From: Microbacterium suaedae
GTDB lineage: Bacteria; Actinomycetota; Actinomycetes; Actinomycetales; Microbacteriaceae
Direction: 5' to 3'
Assembly: GCF_003254645.1 (NCBI RefSeq)
Contig: NZ_PNFD01000004.1
Location: 124,001-188,000 of the forward strand
Length of the DNA: 64,000 nt
Part shown: piece by piece, positions 1 to 7,274 of the stretch
How the letters are laid out: each line of letters opens with the position of its first letter
Position numbering within the stretch: position 1 is the first letter of the stretch
The notes under the pieces: generated by a model
What the model was told of the DNA's origin: nothing
What the model saw: only the letters and a program-made list of their open reading frames with translations
The model's database searches: none
Translations under genes and position numbers: made by a program

Positions 1-283
1 GCCCGACGACAGCTCCCAGGCGCTGAATCGCGAGGAACGACACGATGAACTGCGGCGAGTTCTGCATGAACAGCCCCACCGCATCGCCCTTCTCGACCCC
101 GCGCTCCGCGAGATAGGCGGCGAGCTGAATCGCCTGCCTCTCCAGCTCCGCGTAGCTGATCGATTGATCCCCGAAGACGATCGCCGGGTGGTCGGGCCGC
201 TCGCGCGCGTGCTCGGCGACGTAGGCATGGACCGGTTGATCGCGTGTCGGCGCCGTGCGGGCGCCGTGCGTCGTTTCGTTCAT
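1..283 (-). CDS. acyl-CoA synthetase (AMP-binding family), N-terminal part
   Basis: Only the first 94 codons are present; the gene continues past the left edge. The visible protein reads like the N-terminal lobe of an ANL-superfamily acyl-CoA ligase: a 'RPDHPAIVFGDQSISYAEL' segment at about residues 32-51, followed by a 'GDAVGLFMQNSPQF' segment. The catalytic P-loop and AMP-binding motifs lie outside the window. The ATG at 283-281 follows a GGGGAG ribosome site and starts 4 bp after the stop of the crotonase gene, so it is the distal gene of the catabolic operon. In such a pathway it would activate a carboxylic acid with ATP and CoA; the substrate cannot be read from this fragment. Confidence 0.82.
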   Translation of the reverse strand, partial: MNETTHGARTAPTRDQPVHAYVAEHARERPDHPAIVFGDQSISYAELERQAIQLAAYLAERGVEKGDAVGLFMQNSPQFIVSFLAIQRLGAVVG

Positions 284-287
284 GGGC

Positions 288-1067
288 TCATCTCCCCTCG
301 AACTGCGGATCCCGCTTCTCCGCGAAGGCGCGCTTGCCCTCGGCGAAGTCGTCGGTCTGGGCGCTCGCCGCCGTCGCCTCGACCTGAAGGTCGAACGCCT
401 CTCCCACCGAGAGCGTCTCGCCCGAGCGCATCGCCGACTTCATCAGGCCGATCGCGCGGGTGGCCGATCCCGCGAGGGATCCGGCGAGTTCCGCAGCGAC
501 GTCCTGCACCTCGTCGGCGGGCACGCGACGGGCAAGCAGACCGAGCCTGTCCGCCGTCGCCGCGTCCATCATCCCGCCCGTCGCGAGCACGCCCATCGCC
601 ACGTGCCAGCTGGTGCGACGAACCAGCATCGTGGTGCCCGCGGCAATCCCTCGCAGGACGAACGGCAGTCCGAAACGTGCCCCCTCGTCCGCGACGATGA
701 GGTCGCTCGCCAGGGCGATCTCGAATCCCGCGCCCAGCGCGTACCGCTGAACGGCACACACCACCGGCTTGTCCAGCTCGAGGATCTTCGTCACGATGCG
801 CGGATAGCCGCCCGCGTAGCGCGCGTGCAGGTCGTCGGGCTCCGGATGCTCGGCGGTTCCCATGTCGACAAGGTCGTCGCCCGCGCAGAACGCCTTTCCC
901 TCCCCGCGCACGAGCACCGCCCGCACGGCCGAGTCGGATGCCGCCTGGTCCAGCGCATCGCAGATCGCCGCGATCATCGAGTTCTCGAGCGCGTTGAGCG
1001 CGTCGGGCCTCGCGAGTGTGATCTCGAGGACGCCTCGCGTCCGCGTGATTCTGATCCGATCCGTCAC
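288..1067 (-). CDS. enoyl-CoA hydratase/isomerase family protein (atypical active site)
   Basis: This 259-residue protein belongs to the crotonase family, which acts on CoA thioesters in beta-oxidation-like pathways. The CoA/oxyanion-hole region is visible (LARPDALNAL near the N-terminus, GKAFCAGDDL, then LGAGFEIALASD). The first catalytic glutamate position (GFE) is kept. The usual second one, PE in the FGxPE motif, is replaced here (FGLPFVLRG), and the PGxGG loop is also altered (IAAGTT). It may therefore be an isomerase, hydrolase or another crotonase variant rather than a plain hydratase. The GTG start overlaps the thioesterase stop by four bases (GTGA), which implies translational coupling. 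Confidence 0.85.
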   Translation of the reverse strand: MTDRIRITRTRGVLEITLARPDALNALENSMIAAICDALDQAASDSAVRAVLVRGEGKAFCAGDDLVDMGTAEHPEPDDLHARYAGGYPRIVTKILELDKPVVCAVQRYALGAGFEIALASDLIVADEGARFGLPFVLRGIAAGTTMLVRRTSWHVAMGVLATGGMMDAATADRLGLLARRVPADEVQDVAAELAGSLAGSATRAIGLMKSAMRSGETLSVGEAFDLQVEATAASAQTDDFAEGKRAFAEKRDPQFEGR

Positions 1068-1465
1068 TTCTTCTCCTCCTCCAGACGCTGCCGGTCCAAT
1101 TCCGCGCGTATCTCCGGTGGCACGGGGGCCGGACGACCATCCGGCCCCACATGTACGTAGGTTGTCTTCCCCGTCACGCAGATCTCGCCCCGCTGAAGAA
1201 TCCGTTCGTCCAGAGTCACGGAGGTGTTCCCGACTCGTTCGATGCGGCATTCGACCGTCGCCGTGGATCCGTAGTGCAGCTCTTTCTCGAACACCACGGC
1301 GTACGCCTTGACGATCATCGACCAGTTCTCGAGAGTCCCGTCCGTCATGAACAGCCGGAACAGCTCGCTTCGCCCCGCCTCGAACCATACGGGAGGCACG
1401 GTGTTGTTGACGTGGCCGACGACGTCCGTTTCGCTGATGCGTGGCTCGATCTGCGTGACGTACAC
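1064..1465 (-). CDS. acyl-CoA thioesterase, 4-hydroxybenzoyl-CoA thioesterase (hotdog) family
   Basis: This 133-residue protein is a single hotdog-fold domain of normal length for the 4HBT/YbgC family. The family active-site segment is seen near the N-terminus as ISETDVVGHVNN, with the catalytic Asp in TDVVGHVNN. Members hydrolyse acyl-CoA thioesters to free acid and CoA. The gene follows the symporter stop by 2 bp and overlaps the next crotonase by 4 bp, so it is part of the same transcript. In this operon it could release free acid from a CoA intermediate or recycle CoA from dead-end thioesters; the substrate is not evident. Confidence 0.85.
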   Translation of the reverse strand: MYVTQIEPRISETDVVGHVNNTVPPVWFEAGRSELFRLFMTDGTLENWSMIVKAYAVVFEKELHYGSTATVECRIERVGNTSVTLDERILQRGEICVTGKTTYVHVGPDGRPAPVPPEIRAELDRQRLEEEKK

Positions 1466-1467
1466 GG

Positions 1468-2946
1468 CTACCTTCCCTGTCGCGCTGGCGCCGGGGTGTC
1501 GACGTACTCGCGCTGATGCGCGATGACGACGCGTTCGAGCTCAGCCTCGCTCGGCGGTCGGCCGACCCAGACGCCGATGAGGCACGCGACCAGCGACAGC
1601 GGCAGCGACACCGTGATCTGGGACAGGGTCGGCATCTCGACGCCCCACAGCAGGATGAGATAGGAAGCGCCCCCGACGATCGCACCGAGGAGCGCGCCCA
1701 GCGTGTTCATGCGCTTCCACCAGATCCCGAGCAGCGTCGGGAAGAAGAGCGTCGAGGCCAGCAGGCCGACGGCCGCGGTGTAGAGAATCGTCAGCAGCTC
1801 GGGCGGGTTCAAAGACAGCGCCACGGTCAGCACTCCGAAGCCGAGAACGCTCCAGCTCGTGAGCTTGCGCAGCGACGAGTCCTTCATGTTCGGACGGAAC
1901 TGACCGACGAGGTCATAGGCGAACGCGCCGCCGAGGCCGAGCAGCATGGCGCTCACAGACGACATGACGGCTGCGAAGATCCCCGCATACGCGAGGCCTG
2001 CAACCCAGGCGGGCGTCTGCTGTGCGAGGAAGACGAGGAACGTGTTGTCGAACGAGGACAGGTCGTCCCCGCCCTGGAGGATGATGACGGCACCGACGAT
2101 GAAGACCGTCGTCACGATCGACGTGACGATGTACAGCCCGAGGCCGACGGCGAGGCTGCCGCGCCCCGCGCGCTCCGACTTCGCGGCGAAGATGCGCATG
2201 ATCGTATGCGGCAATACCGCGTTCACCGTTCCCCAGATGATGAAGGCACCGATGTACGACACCAGGGGGTAGGTCTCCGCGCCGGACCAGAGCGGACGAA
2301 GGGTGGTCGCGAGATCGTACAGCGATGCCGGGCCGCTATGAGCAGCGAAGGCGATACCCCCGCAGATCACGACGACAGAGATCATCAGCAGTCCCTGCAC
2401 GAAGTCCGTCAGCGTCACAGCCTTCATCCCGCCGAAGAACGTGTAGAAGATGTAGACGGCGCCGATGGCGATCACCGACCAGCCGTAGTCGAAGCCGAAC
2501 AGCTGCTCGCCGAGCATGCCGCCGACCTTCATCTGCGCGACGAGGTAGGCGACGAGGACGCCGATCAGAACGATCGGAACGATCGTGTTCAGCACCTTGT
2601 TGTGGAACCGGACGCGCAGGAACTCCGGGACGGTCGAGATGCGCATATTACGCAGAACCTTCGCGAGGAAGAACGTCGCGATGAGGTATCCGAGCGCGAC
2701 GCCGCCGTTGTATGCGGTGATGTAACCCCAGCCTCCGGCATAGGACAGGCCGATGTTGCCGAGCATCGTGCCACCCGTCGCGAAAGCCGCGAAGATGGCG
2801 AAGCCGTTGACCCAGACGCCGACGTTGCCGCCGCCGGTGAGGTATTCGCGGCTGCTCTTGTTCCCGCCGCGACGGGCGTATATGCCGATGCCGATGCAGA
2901 ACGCGATGTACGCGATGAGGATGACGAGAGGGATCGGGTTAGGCAT
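1468..2946 (-). CDS. sodium:solute symporter family permease
   Basis: This 492-residue, strongly hydrophobic protein has about 13 predicted membrane segments. The N-terminal pattern is typical of the SSS family: a first helix, then SSREYLTGGGNVGVWVNGFA and an ATGGTMLGNIGLSYAGGWGY segment. The family couples sodium influx to uptake of organic acids, sugars, proline and similar solutes. Length and the small membrane-protein partner encoded just upstream resemble the acetate/monocarboxylate permease subgroup. Its place inside a CoA-catabolic operon suggests it imports that pathway's substrate (inference). Its start overlaps the stop of the upstream small gene by 8 bases. Confidence 0.88.
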   Translation of the reverse strand: MPNPIPLVILIAYIAFCIGIGIYARRGGNKSSREYLTGGGNVGVWVNGFAIFAAFATGGTMLGNIGLSYAGGWGYITAYNGGVALGYLIATFFLAKVLRNMRISTVPEFLRVRFHNKVLNTIVPIVLIGVLVAYLVAQMKVGGMLGEQLFGFDYGWSVIAIGAVYIFYTFFGGMKAVTLTDFVQGLLMISVVVICGGIAFAAHSGPASLYDLATTLRPLWSGAETYPLVSYIGAFIIWGTVNAVLPHTIMRIFAAKSERAGRGSLAVGLGLYIVTSIVTTVFIVGAVIILQGGDDLSSFDNTFLVFLAQQTPAWVAGLAYAGIFAAVMSSVSAMLLGLGGAFAYDLVGQFRPNMKDSSLRKLTSWSVLGFGVLTVALSLNPPELLTILYTAAVGLLASTLFFPTLLGIWWKRMNTLGALLGAIVGGASYLILLWGVEMPTLSQITVSLPLSLVACLIGVWVGRPPSEAELERVVIAHQREYVDTPAPARQGR

Positions 2947-3193
2947 TGTCGCCCTCCTCGCCGGTCGAGTCGTTGCGCGTGACGATGAGGTCGATGATCA
3001 TCACGATGAACGCGGCGATCATGAGCCCGCACAGCATGTAGTTGATCAGCGACGTACCGCCGAGCATGGTGTTGTATGCCCACGGATTGAGTGTGGCGAC
3101 CGTCAGGATCAGCATGACGATGGTCGCCCAGAGCCGGAACCGCGAGATGCGGAAGAAGCCCCGCGTCGCGGCCGGTCGGGATTCGATGCTCAT
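2939..3193 (-). CDS. small two-helix membrane protein paired with the symporter
   Basis: This 84-residue protein has a basic N-terminus (SRPAATRGFFRISRFR), two hydrophobic helices at about residues 22-42 and 49-70, and a charged cytoplasmic-like tail. I do not recognise a named domain. Small two-helix proteins are commonly encoded next to SSS-family permeases such as acetate permeases, and the 8-base overlap with the permease gene supports a partner role. It could help assembly or regulation of the transporter. The ATG at 3193 lies 12 bp after the preceding crotonase stop. Confidence 0.75.
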   Translation of the reverse strand: MSIESRPAATRGFFRISRFRLWATIVMLILTVATLNPWAYNTMLGGTSLINYMLCGLMIAAFIVMIIDLIVTRNDSTGEEGDNA

Positions 3194-3205
3194 GTGGTTG
3201 CTTCC

Positions 3206-3991
3206 TTACTGGTGGTGACGCACTTCACCGTCGAAGTGCGGCTGGCGACGCTCGAGGAAGGCGTCCATGCCTTCATCGCGGTCGGCAGTCTCGAAAAGCA
3301 CGGCCTGAGCGAGCAGCTCTATCTGCAGCCCTGCGGACATGCTCGTATCGTGGGCAGCCGCAATGGCCGCCTTCGCGAGGCGAAGCGCGCGCGGACCCTT
3401 GCCGCGCATCGCCTGTGCGAGCTCGATCGCCGCGGCCTCGAGATCCTCCGGTTCGTGGATCGACGACACGATGCCGAGCTCGTAGGCGCGATCGGCGCGC
3501 ATGTGAGCGCCGGTCAAGATGAGGTGTGAGGCGACGGATGGCCCCGCGATGCGCGTCAGCATCTGCGTCCCCCCGGCACCCGGGATGATGCCGAGTCCGG
3601 TCTCGGGCAGCGCGAACGTCGCACGCGGCACGGCGATCCGGACATCGCATGCGAGCGCGAGCTCGAAGCCCCCGCCGAACGCAAGGCCGTTGACGGCCGC
3701 GAGGGTCGGCAACGTCGACTCGCGCACGGTCGAGATGGCGTGCTGCATGCCGCGGTGGGTCATCTCGATGCCGCTCTTCGAACGCAGCTCCGGGATGTCG
3801 GCGCCCGCCGCGAACGCCCGATCACCCTCGCCCGTGACGATCACGACGTCGACGCTCGCTGACGCCTCCCAGGCGCGGATCTGAGCGGCGAGCGTCTCGG
3901 TCACCTCGCTTGTGAGAGCGTTCAGCGCTTTCGGACGCGCGAGCGTGATCGTGCCGATGCCATCGGAGACATCCGTGCGCAGGCCCGTCAC
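3206..3991 (-). CDS. enoyl-CoA hydratase (crotonase), canonical active site
   Basis: This 261-residue crotonase carries both catalytic glutamates: one in GGGFELALACDV and one in FALPETGLGIIPGAGGTQ, with the oxyanion-hole segment GDRAFAAGADI. That is the standard arrangement for hydrating trans-2-enoyl-CoA to 3-hydroxyacyl-CoA, the substrate of the dehydrogenase encoded immediately upstream. Its ATG overlaps the dehydrogenase stop (ATGA), showing tight coupling. Compare the second crotonase of this operon (288-1067), which lacks one catalytic glutamate; the two probably do different steps. Confidence 0.9.
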   Translation of the reverse strand: MTGLRTDVSDGIGTITLARPKALNALTSEVTETLAAQIRAWEASASVDVVIVTGEGDRAFAAGADIPELRSKSGIEMTHRGMQHAISTVRESTLPTLAAVNGLAFGGGFELALACDVRIAVPRATFALPETGLGIIPGAGGTQMLTRIAGPSVASHLILTGAHMRADRAYELGIVSSIHEPEDLEAAAIELAQAMRGKGPRALRLAKAAIAAAHDTSMSAGLQIELLAQAVLFETADRDEGMDAFLERRQPHFDGEVRHHQ

Positions 3992-4851
3992 GAGGCACCG
4001 TATTCATAGAAGCCGCGCCCCGTCTTGCGTCCGAGCCGGCCTGCGCGCTCAAGATCAAGCAGCGTCGTGGCGGGACCGCGCGACGGATCGCCGGTCTCCT
4101 GGGCCTCGAGCTTCTTGATGCCCACGTTGACATCGATGCCGGTCAGGTCGAGGAGGGCGAACGGGCCGACCGGGTGGCCGAGTCCGTTCGTCACGGCGAG
4201 GTCGATGTCCTCGACCGTCGCGACGCCCGCCTCGAGGAGTTCGATGGCCTCGTCGAAGATCGCCGCGACGATCCGATTCGCGATGAATCCGAAGATCTCC
4301 CTGCGCACGACGACCGGAGTCTTGCCCATCCGTTCCGCGAGCTCGACCGCAGCCTCGACGGTGTCGGGCGAGGTGTGCTCACCGCCGACGACCTCGACGA
4401 GCTTCATCACGAGCGCAGGATTGAAGAAGTGCATGTTGCACACGCGCCCCGGATTCGTGATGTCCGCGAGCTTGCTCGAGACGATGCTGGAGCTGTTCGT
4501 CGCGAGGATCGCGTCGGCCGGTGCGACGCGCCCCAGCCTCTGGAACAGATCGCGTTTCGCGCCGAGATCTTCGACGATCGCCTCGATGACGATGTCCGCC
4601 CCGCTGGCCGCGTCGTCGAGGTCGAGGGATGTGGCGAGACGCGCGAACGCGGCTTCGACGTCATCCGCATCGAGGGTTCCTCGGGCGACGCCGCGCGCAC
4701 AGCGCTTCTCGAGTTGATCCATGGCGCTGTCGAGCCGTTCCTGGTCGACGTCGACCATCGTCGTGTCGCAGCCGGCGAGCGCCGCGAGCATCGCGATCTG
4801 GCTGCCCATCGCTCCAGCTCCGCACACGACCGCGGTTCCGATCGGTGTCAT
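3988..4851 (-). CDS. 3-hydroxyacyl-CoA (3-hydroxybutyryl-CoA) dehydrogenase
   Basis: This 287-residue protein has an N-terminal NAD-binding Rossmann fold (CGAGAMGSQIAML at about residues 9-21) and the catalytic histidine motif MHFFNPALVMKLVEVV. A C-terminal helical 3HCDH domain follows. Length matches single-function 3-hydroxybutyryl-CoA dehydrogenases (about 285 residues). It oxidises (S)-3-hydroxyacyl-CoA to 3-ketoacyl-CoA, between the hydratase and thiolase steps encoded on either side. Its ATG overlaps the thiolase stop by one base (TGATG). Confidence 0.93.
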   Translation of the reverse strand: MTPIGTAVVCGAGAMGSQIAMLAALAGCDTTMVDVDQERLDSAMDQLEKRCARGVARGTLDADDVEAAFARLATSLDLDDAASGADIVIEAIVEDLGAKRDLFQRLGRVAPADAILATNSSSIVSSKLADITNPGRVCNMHFFNPALVMKLVEVVGGEHTSPDTVEAAVELAERMGKTPVVVRREIFGFIANRIVAAIFDEAIELLEAGVATVEDIDLAVTNGLGHPVGPFALLDLTGIDVNVGIKKLEAQETGDPSRGPATTLLDLERAGRLGRKTGRGFYEYGAS

Positions 4852-6038
4852 CAGTTCTCCTTCTGGTTCCAGCCGGCGGGGCCCGCCGGCGATGCGTCCC
4901 GCTCGATCGCGAGCGCAATGCCCTGCCCGCCCCCGATGCAGGCGGAGACGATGGCGCGCCCGCCGCCCGCGCGCGCGAGCTGGTCGACCGCTTTCATCAC
5001 GAGGGCGGTACCGGTCGCGGCGATGGGATGCCCGTGCGCGATGGCTCCGCCCCAGGCGTTCACCCGGGAGATGTCGAGGTCGAGCTCCTGTGCGCAGGCG
5101 AGCACCTGCACGGCGAACGCCTCGTTGATCTCGATCACATCGACGTCGTCGAATGACCAGCCGGTGCGCGCGAGAAGCCGGCGAATCGCCGGAACAGGAC
5201 CCACGCCCATCACTTTCGGGTCGACACCCGTGACGACTCCGTCGACGACCCAGGCGATGGCCCGAGCCCGCCTGCGGATCGCCTCTTCCTCACCGACCAC
5301 GACGACCGCGGCCGCGCCGTCGTTGATTCCCGAGGAGTTGCCCGCTGTGACGCTGCCGTTCACGTGAAAGGCGGGCCGCAGCGCCGCGAGGGCCTCTCGC
5401 GTCGTCGTCGGCCGCGGGTGCTCATCGGCGCGGACGACCCCGTTCTTCGTCGGGACGGCCGCAATGCCGTCGATCCATCCCTTCGCCCGTGCGTTCTCGT
5501 AACGCTGCTGGCTCGTCGCCGCGAAGGCGTCTTGATCCTCACGTCCGATCGCGAACCGTTCGGCGAGATTCTCGGCCGTGGTGCCCATCGCCGGGTCTCC
5601 GGCGGCGTCGCTCGCGAGACGGCGGCGCAGGAAGCTCGGGGGAACAGGCGGAGACGGGCGAAGAGAGCGCTCCAGCTGAAAGGGCTCGCGCGTCATCGAC
5701 TCAGCACCGCCCGCGACGACCGTGTCGGCAGCCCCTGCCGACACCGCCTGCGCCGCAAGCCAGACGGCGTCGATTCCGGAACCGCACTGCCGGTCGATGG
5801 TGCGCGCCGGCACCGTCACGGGCAGTCCCGCCTGCAGCCATGCGACGCGCGCCGGATTGCCATCGGGCGCGAGCGTCACCCCCATGACGACGTCGTCGAC
5901 CTCCTGCGGATCGACCGTCGCGCGTTCGAGCGCCTCGGCGAGCGCGACCGCGCCCAGGTCACGAGCCTCGAACTCCGCGAGGCTTCCCCCACGACGGCCG
6001 ATGGGCGTGCGGGCGCCAGAGATGATCGCAGCGCGCAT
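4851..6038 (-). CDS. acetyl-CoA C-acyltransferase (thiolase)
   Basis: This 395-residue protein is a full-length thiolase. The acylated cysteine is in RTIDRQCGSGIDAV (about Cys85), the histidine in NAWGGAIAHGHPIAATG, and the second catalytic cysteine in CIGGGQG near the C-terminus. It cleaves 3-ketoacyl-CoA with CoA to yield acetyl-CoA and the shortened acyl-CoA, or condenses in reverse. The start was placed at the ATG giving MRAAIISGARTPIG, the conserved N-terminus, and it overlaps the stop of the upstream alcohol dehydrogenase by one base. It is a core enzyme of the operon. Confidence 0.94.
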   Translation of the reverse strand: MRAAIISGARTPIGRRGGSLAEFEARDLGAVALAEALERATVDPQEVDDVVMGVTLAPDGNPARVAWLQAGLPVTVPARTIDRQCGSGIDAVWLAAQAVSAGAADTVVAGGAESMTREPFQLERSLRPSPPVPPSFLRRRLASDAAGDPAMGTTAENLAERFAIGREDQDAFAATSQQRYENARAKGWIDGIAAVPTKNGVVRADEHPRPTTTREALAALRPAFHVNGSVTAGNSSGINDGAAAVVVVGEEEAIRRRARAIAWVVDGVVTGVDPKVMGVGPVPAIRRLLARTGWSFDDVDVIEINEAFAVQVLACAQELDLDISRVNAWGGAIAHGHPIAATGTALVMKAVDQLARAGGGRAIVSACIGGGQGIALAIERDASPAGPAGWNQKEN

Positions 6039-7168
6039 CAGCGCCTCCCTTCGAATCGGATCAGTTGTCGGAGCGCGTCGCCGGAGGCGAGCGCATCCAT
6101 TCCTTCGTTGATGTCTTCGAGGTCGATCACGCCGCTCACGAGCTCGTCGACGGGCAGCCGGCCCGCCCGCCACAGCTCGACGAAGATCGGGATGTCCCGC
6201 GAAGGGATCGCCGAACCGAGATAGCTGCCGACGATCGTGCGGGCCTGGGCGACGAGATCGAGCGGCGTGACGCGCGCTTCGGCCTCGGGGGCGGGCAGGC
6301 CGACGGTCACCGTGGTGCCGCCCGGCGCGGTCAATCGGATCGCCATCTCGAATGCCCTCGGATTTCCCGCGGCCTCGACCACGGCCGCTCCCCGTACACC
6401 GGCCTCGACCGCCTCTTCCGGGCTGTACGCCTCCGCGGCGCCACCGCGCAGTGCGACCGCGCGCTTGTGCGGCAATCCGTCGACCCCGATGACGCGGTGA
6501 CCCAGCGCATGCGCGACGAGCACGGCCGCCATCCCGACCCCGCCGAGGCCGACCACGACGACGGTCGATCCCGGGGCAGGCGATGCCGCGTTGAGAACCG
6601 CGCCGCCCCCCGTGAGCACCGCGCATCCGAGCAGAGCGGCGACATCGGGCGGAACGTCCGCGTCGACTCGGACGACGGATCGAGCGTCGACGACCGCGTG
6701 CGTCGCGAATCCCGAGACGCCCAGATGATGGTGCACATCGGATCCACCACGGCTGAGTCGGCGACCGCCGGCGAGAAGCTCTCCGGCCTGATTCGCTTGG
6801 GATCCTCGCTCGCAGGGCAGGCGCCCGGCCGTCTCGCACGCAGCGCACGTGCCGCAGCGCGGCAGGAACGTCATCACGACGCGGTCGCCGACCTCGAAGC
6901 CCTCTGTCGCCGGGCCGAGGTCTTCGACGATGCCGGCCGCCTCGTGCCCCAGGAGCAGCGGCGTCGGACGCCGCCGGCTGCCGTCGACCACGGACAGATC
7001 GGAGTGACAGATGCACGCCGCCTCCATTCGGACGAGCATCTCACCGGCCTGCGGGGCGGCAAGCGTGAGCTCATCGACAGAGATGGGGCGCGATGCGCCG
7101 AACGGGCGCGCAGCATCGCCGCGTTCCAGCACGGCGCCACGGATGGCCAGTGGATAGGTGATCGGCAT
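6038..7168 (-). CDS. zinc-dependent alcohol dehydrogenase (MDR family)
   Basis: This 376-residue medium-chain dehydrogenase has the catalytic-zinc cysteine in AACICHSDLS and a GHEAAGIVEDLG segment. A structural-zinc cysteine lobe (CGTCAACETAGRLPC) and an NAD-binding GLGGVGMAAVLVA complete it. It would interconvert an alcohol and an aldehyde using NAD(P). It is the first gene of the minus-strand catabolic operon, with a GAGGAG ribosome site before ATG 7168. It is divergent from the GAF/PucR-type regulator, which probably controls it (inference). Confidence 0.9.
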   Translation of the reverse strand: MPITYPLAIRGAVLERGDAARPFGASRPISVDELTLAAPQAGEMLVRMEAACICHSDLSVVDGSRRRPTPLLLGHEAAGIVEDLGPATEGFEVGDRVVMTFLPRCGTCAACETAGRLPCERGSQANQAGELLAGGRRLSRGGSDVHHHLGVSGFATHAVVDARSVVRVDADVPPDVAALLGCAVLTGGGAVLNAASPAPGSTVVVVGLGGVGMAAVLVAHALGHRVIGVDGLPHKRAVALRGGAAEAYSPEEAVEAGVRGAAVVEAAGNPRAFEMAIRLTAPGGTTVTVGLPAPEAEARVTPLDLVAQARTIVGSYLGSAIPSRDIPIFVELWRAGRLPVDELVSGVIDLEDINEGMDALASGDALRQLIRFEGRR

Positions 7169-7232
7169 CGACTCTGTCGCTCCTCATCGAGTTCGGGACT
7201 CCGCCAGTCAACCGTCCTTTCGTGACGCATCA

Positions 7233-7250
7233 CATGTTGTGCAGAACATG
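7233..7250. promoter_or_regulatory. candidate operator palindrome for the GAF/PucR regulator
   Basis: CATGTT and AACATG form a perfect 6-bp inverted repeat with a 6-base spacer. It lies in the 106-bp divergent region between the dehydrogenase and the regulator, just before the regulator's ribosome site. The position suits autoregulation or control of the divergent operon. Binding is inferred only. Confidence 0.4.
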
Positions 7251-7274
7251 AAGCAGGAGGAAGGATGGTCCTCG

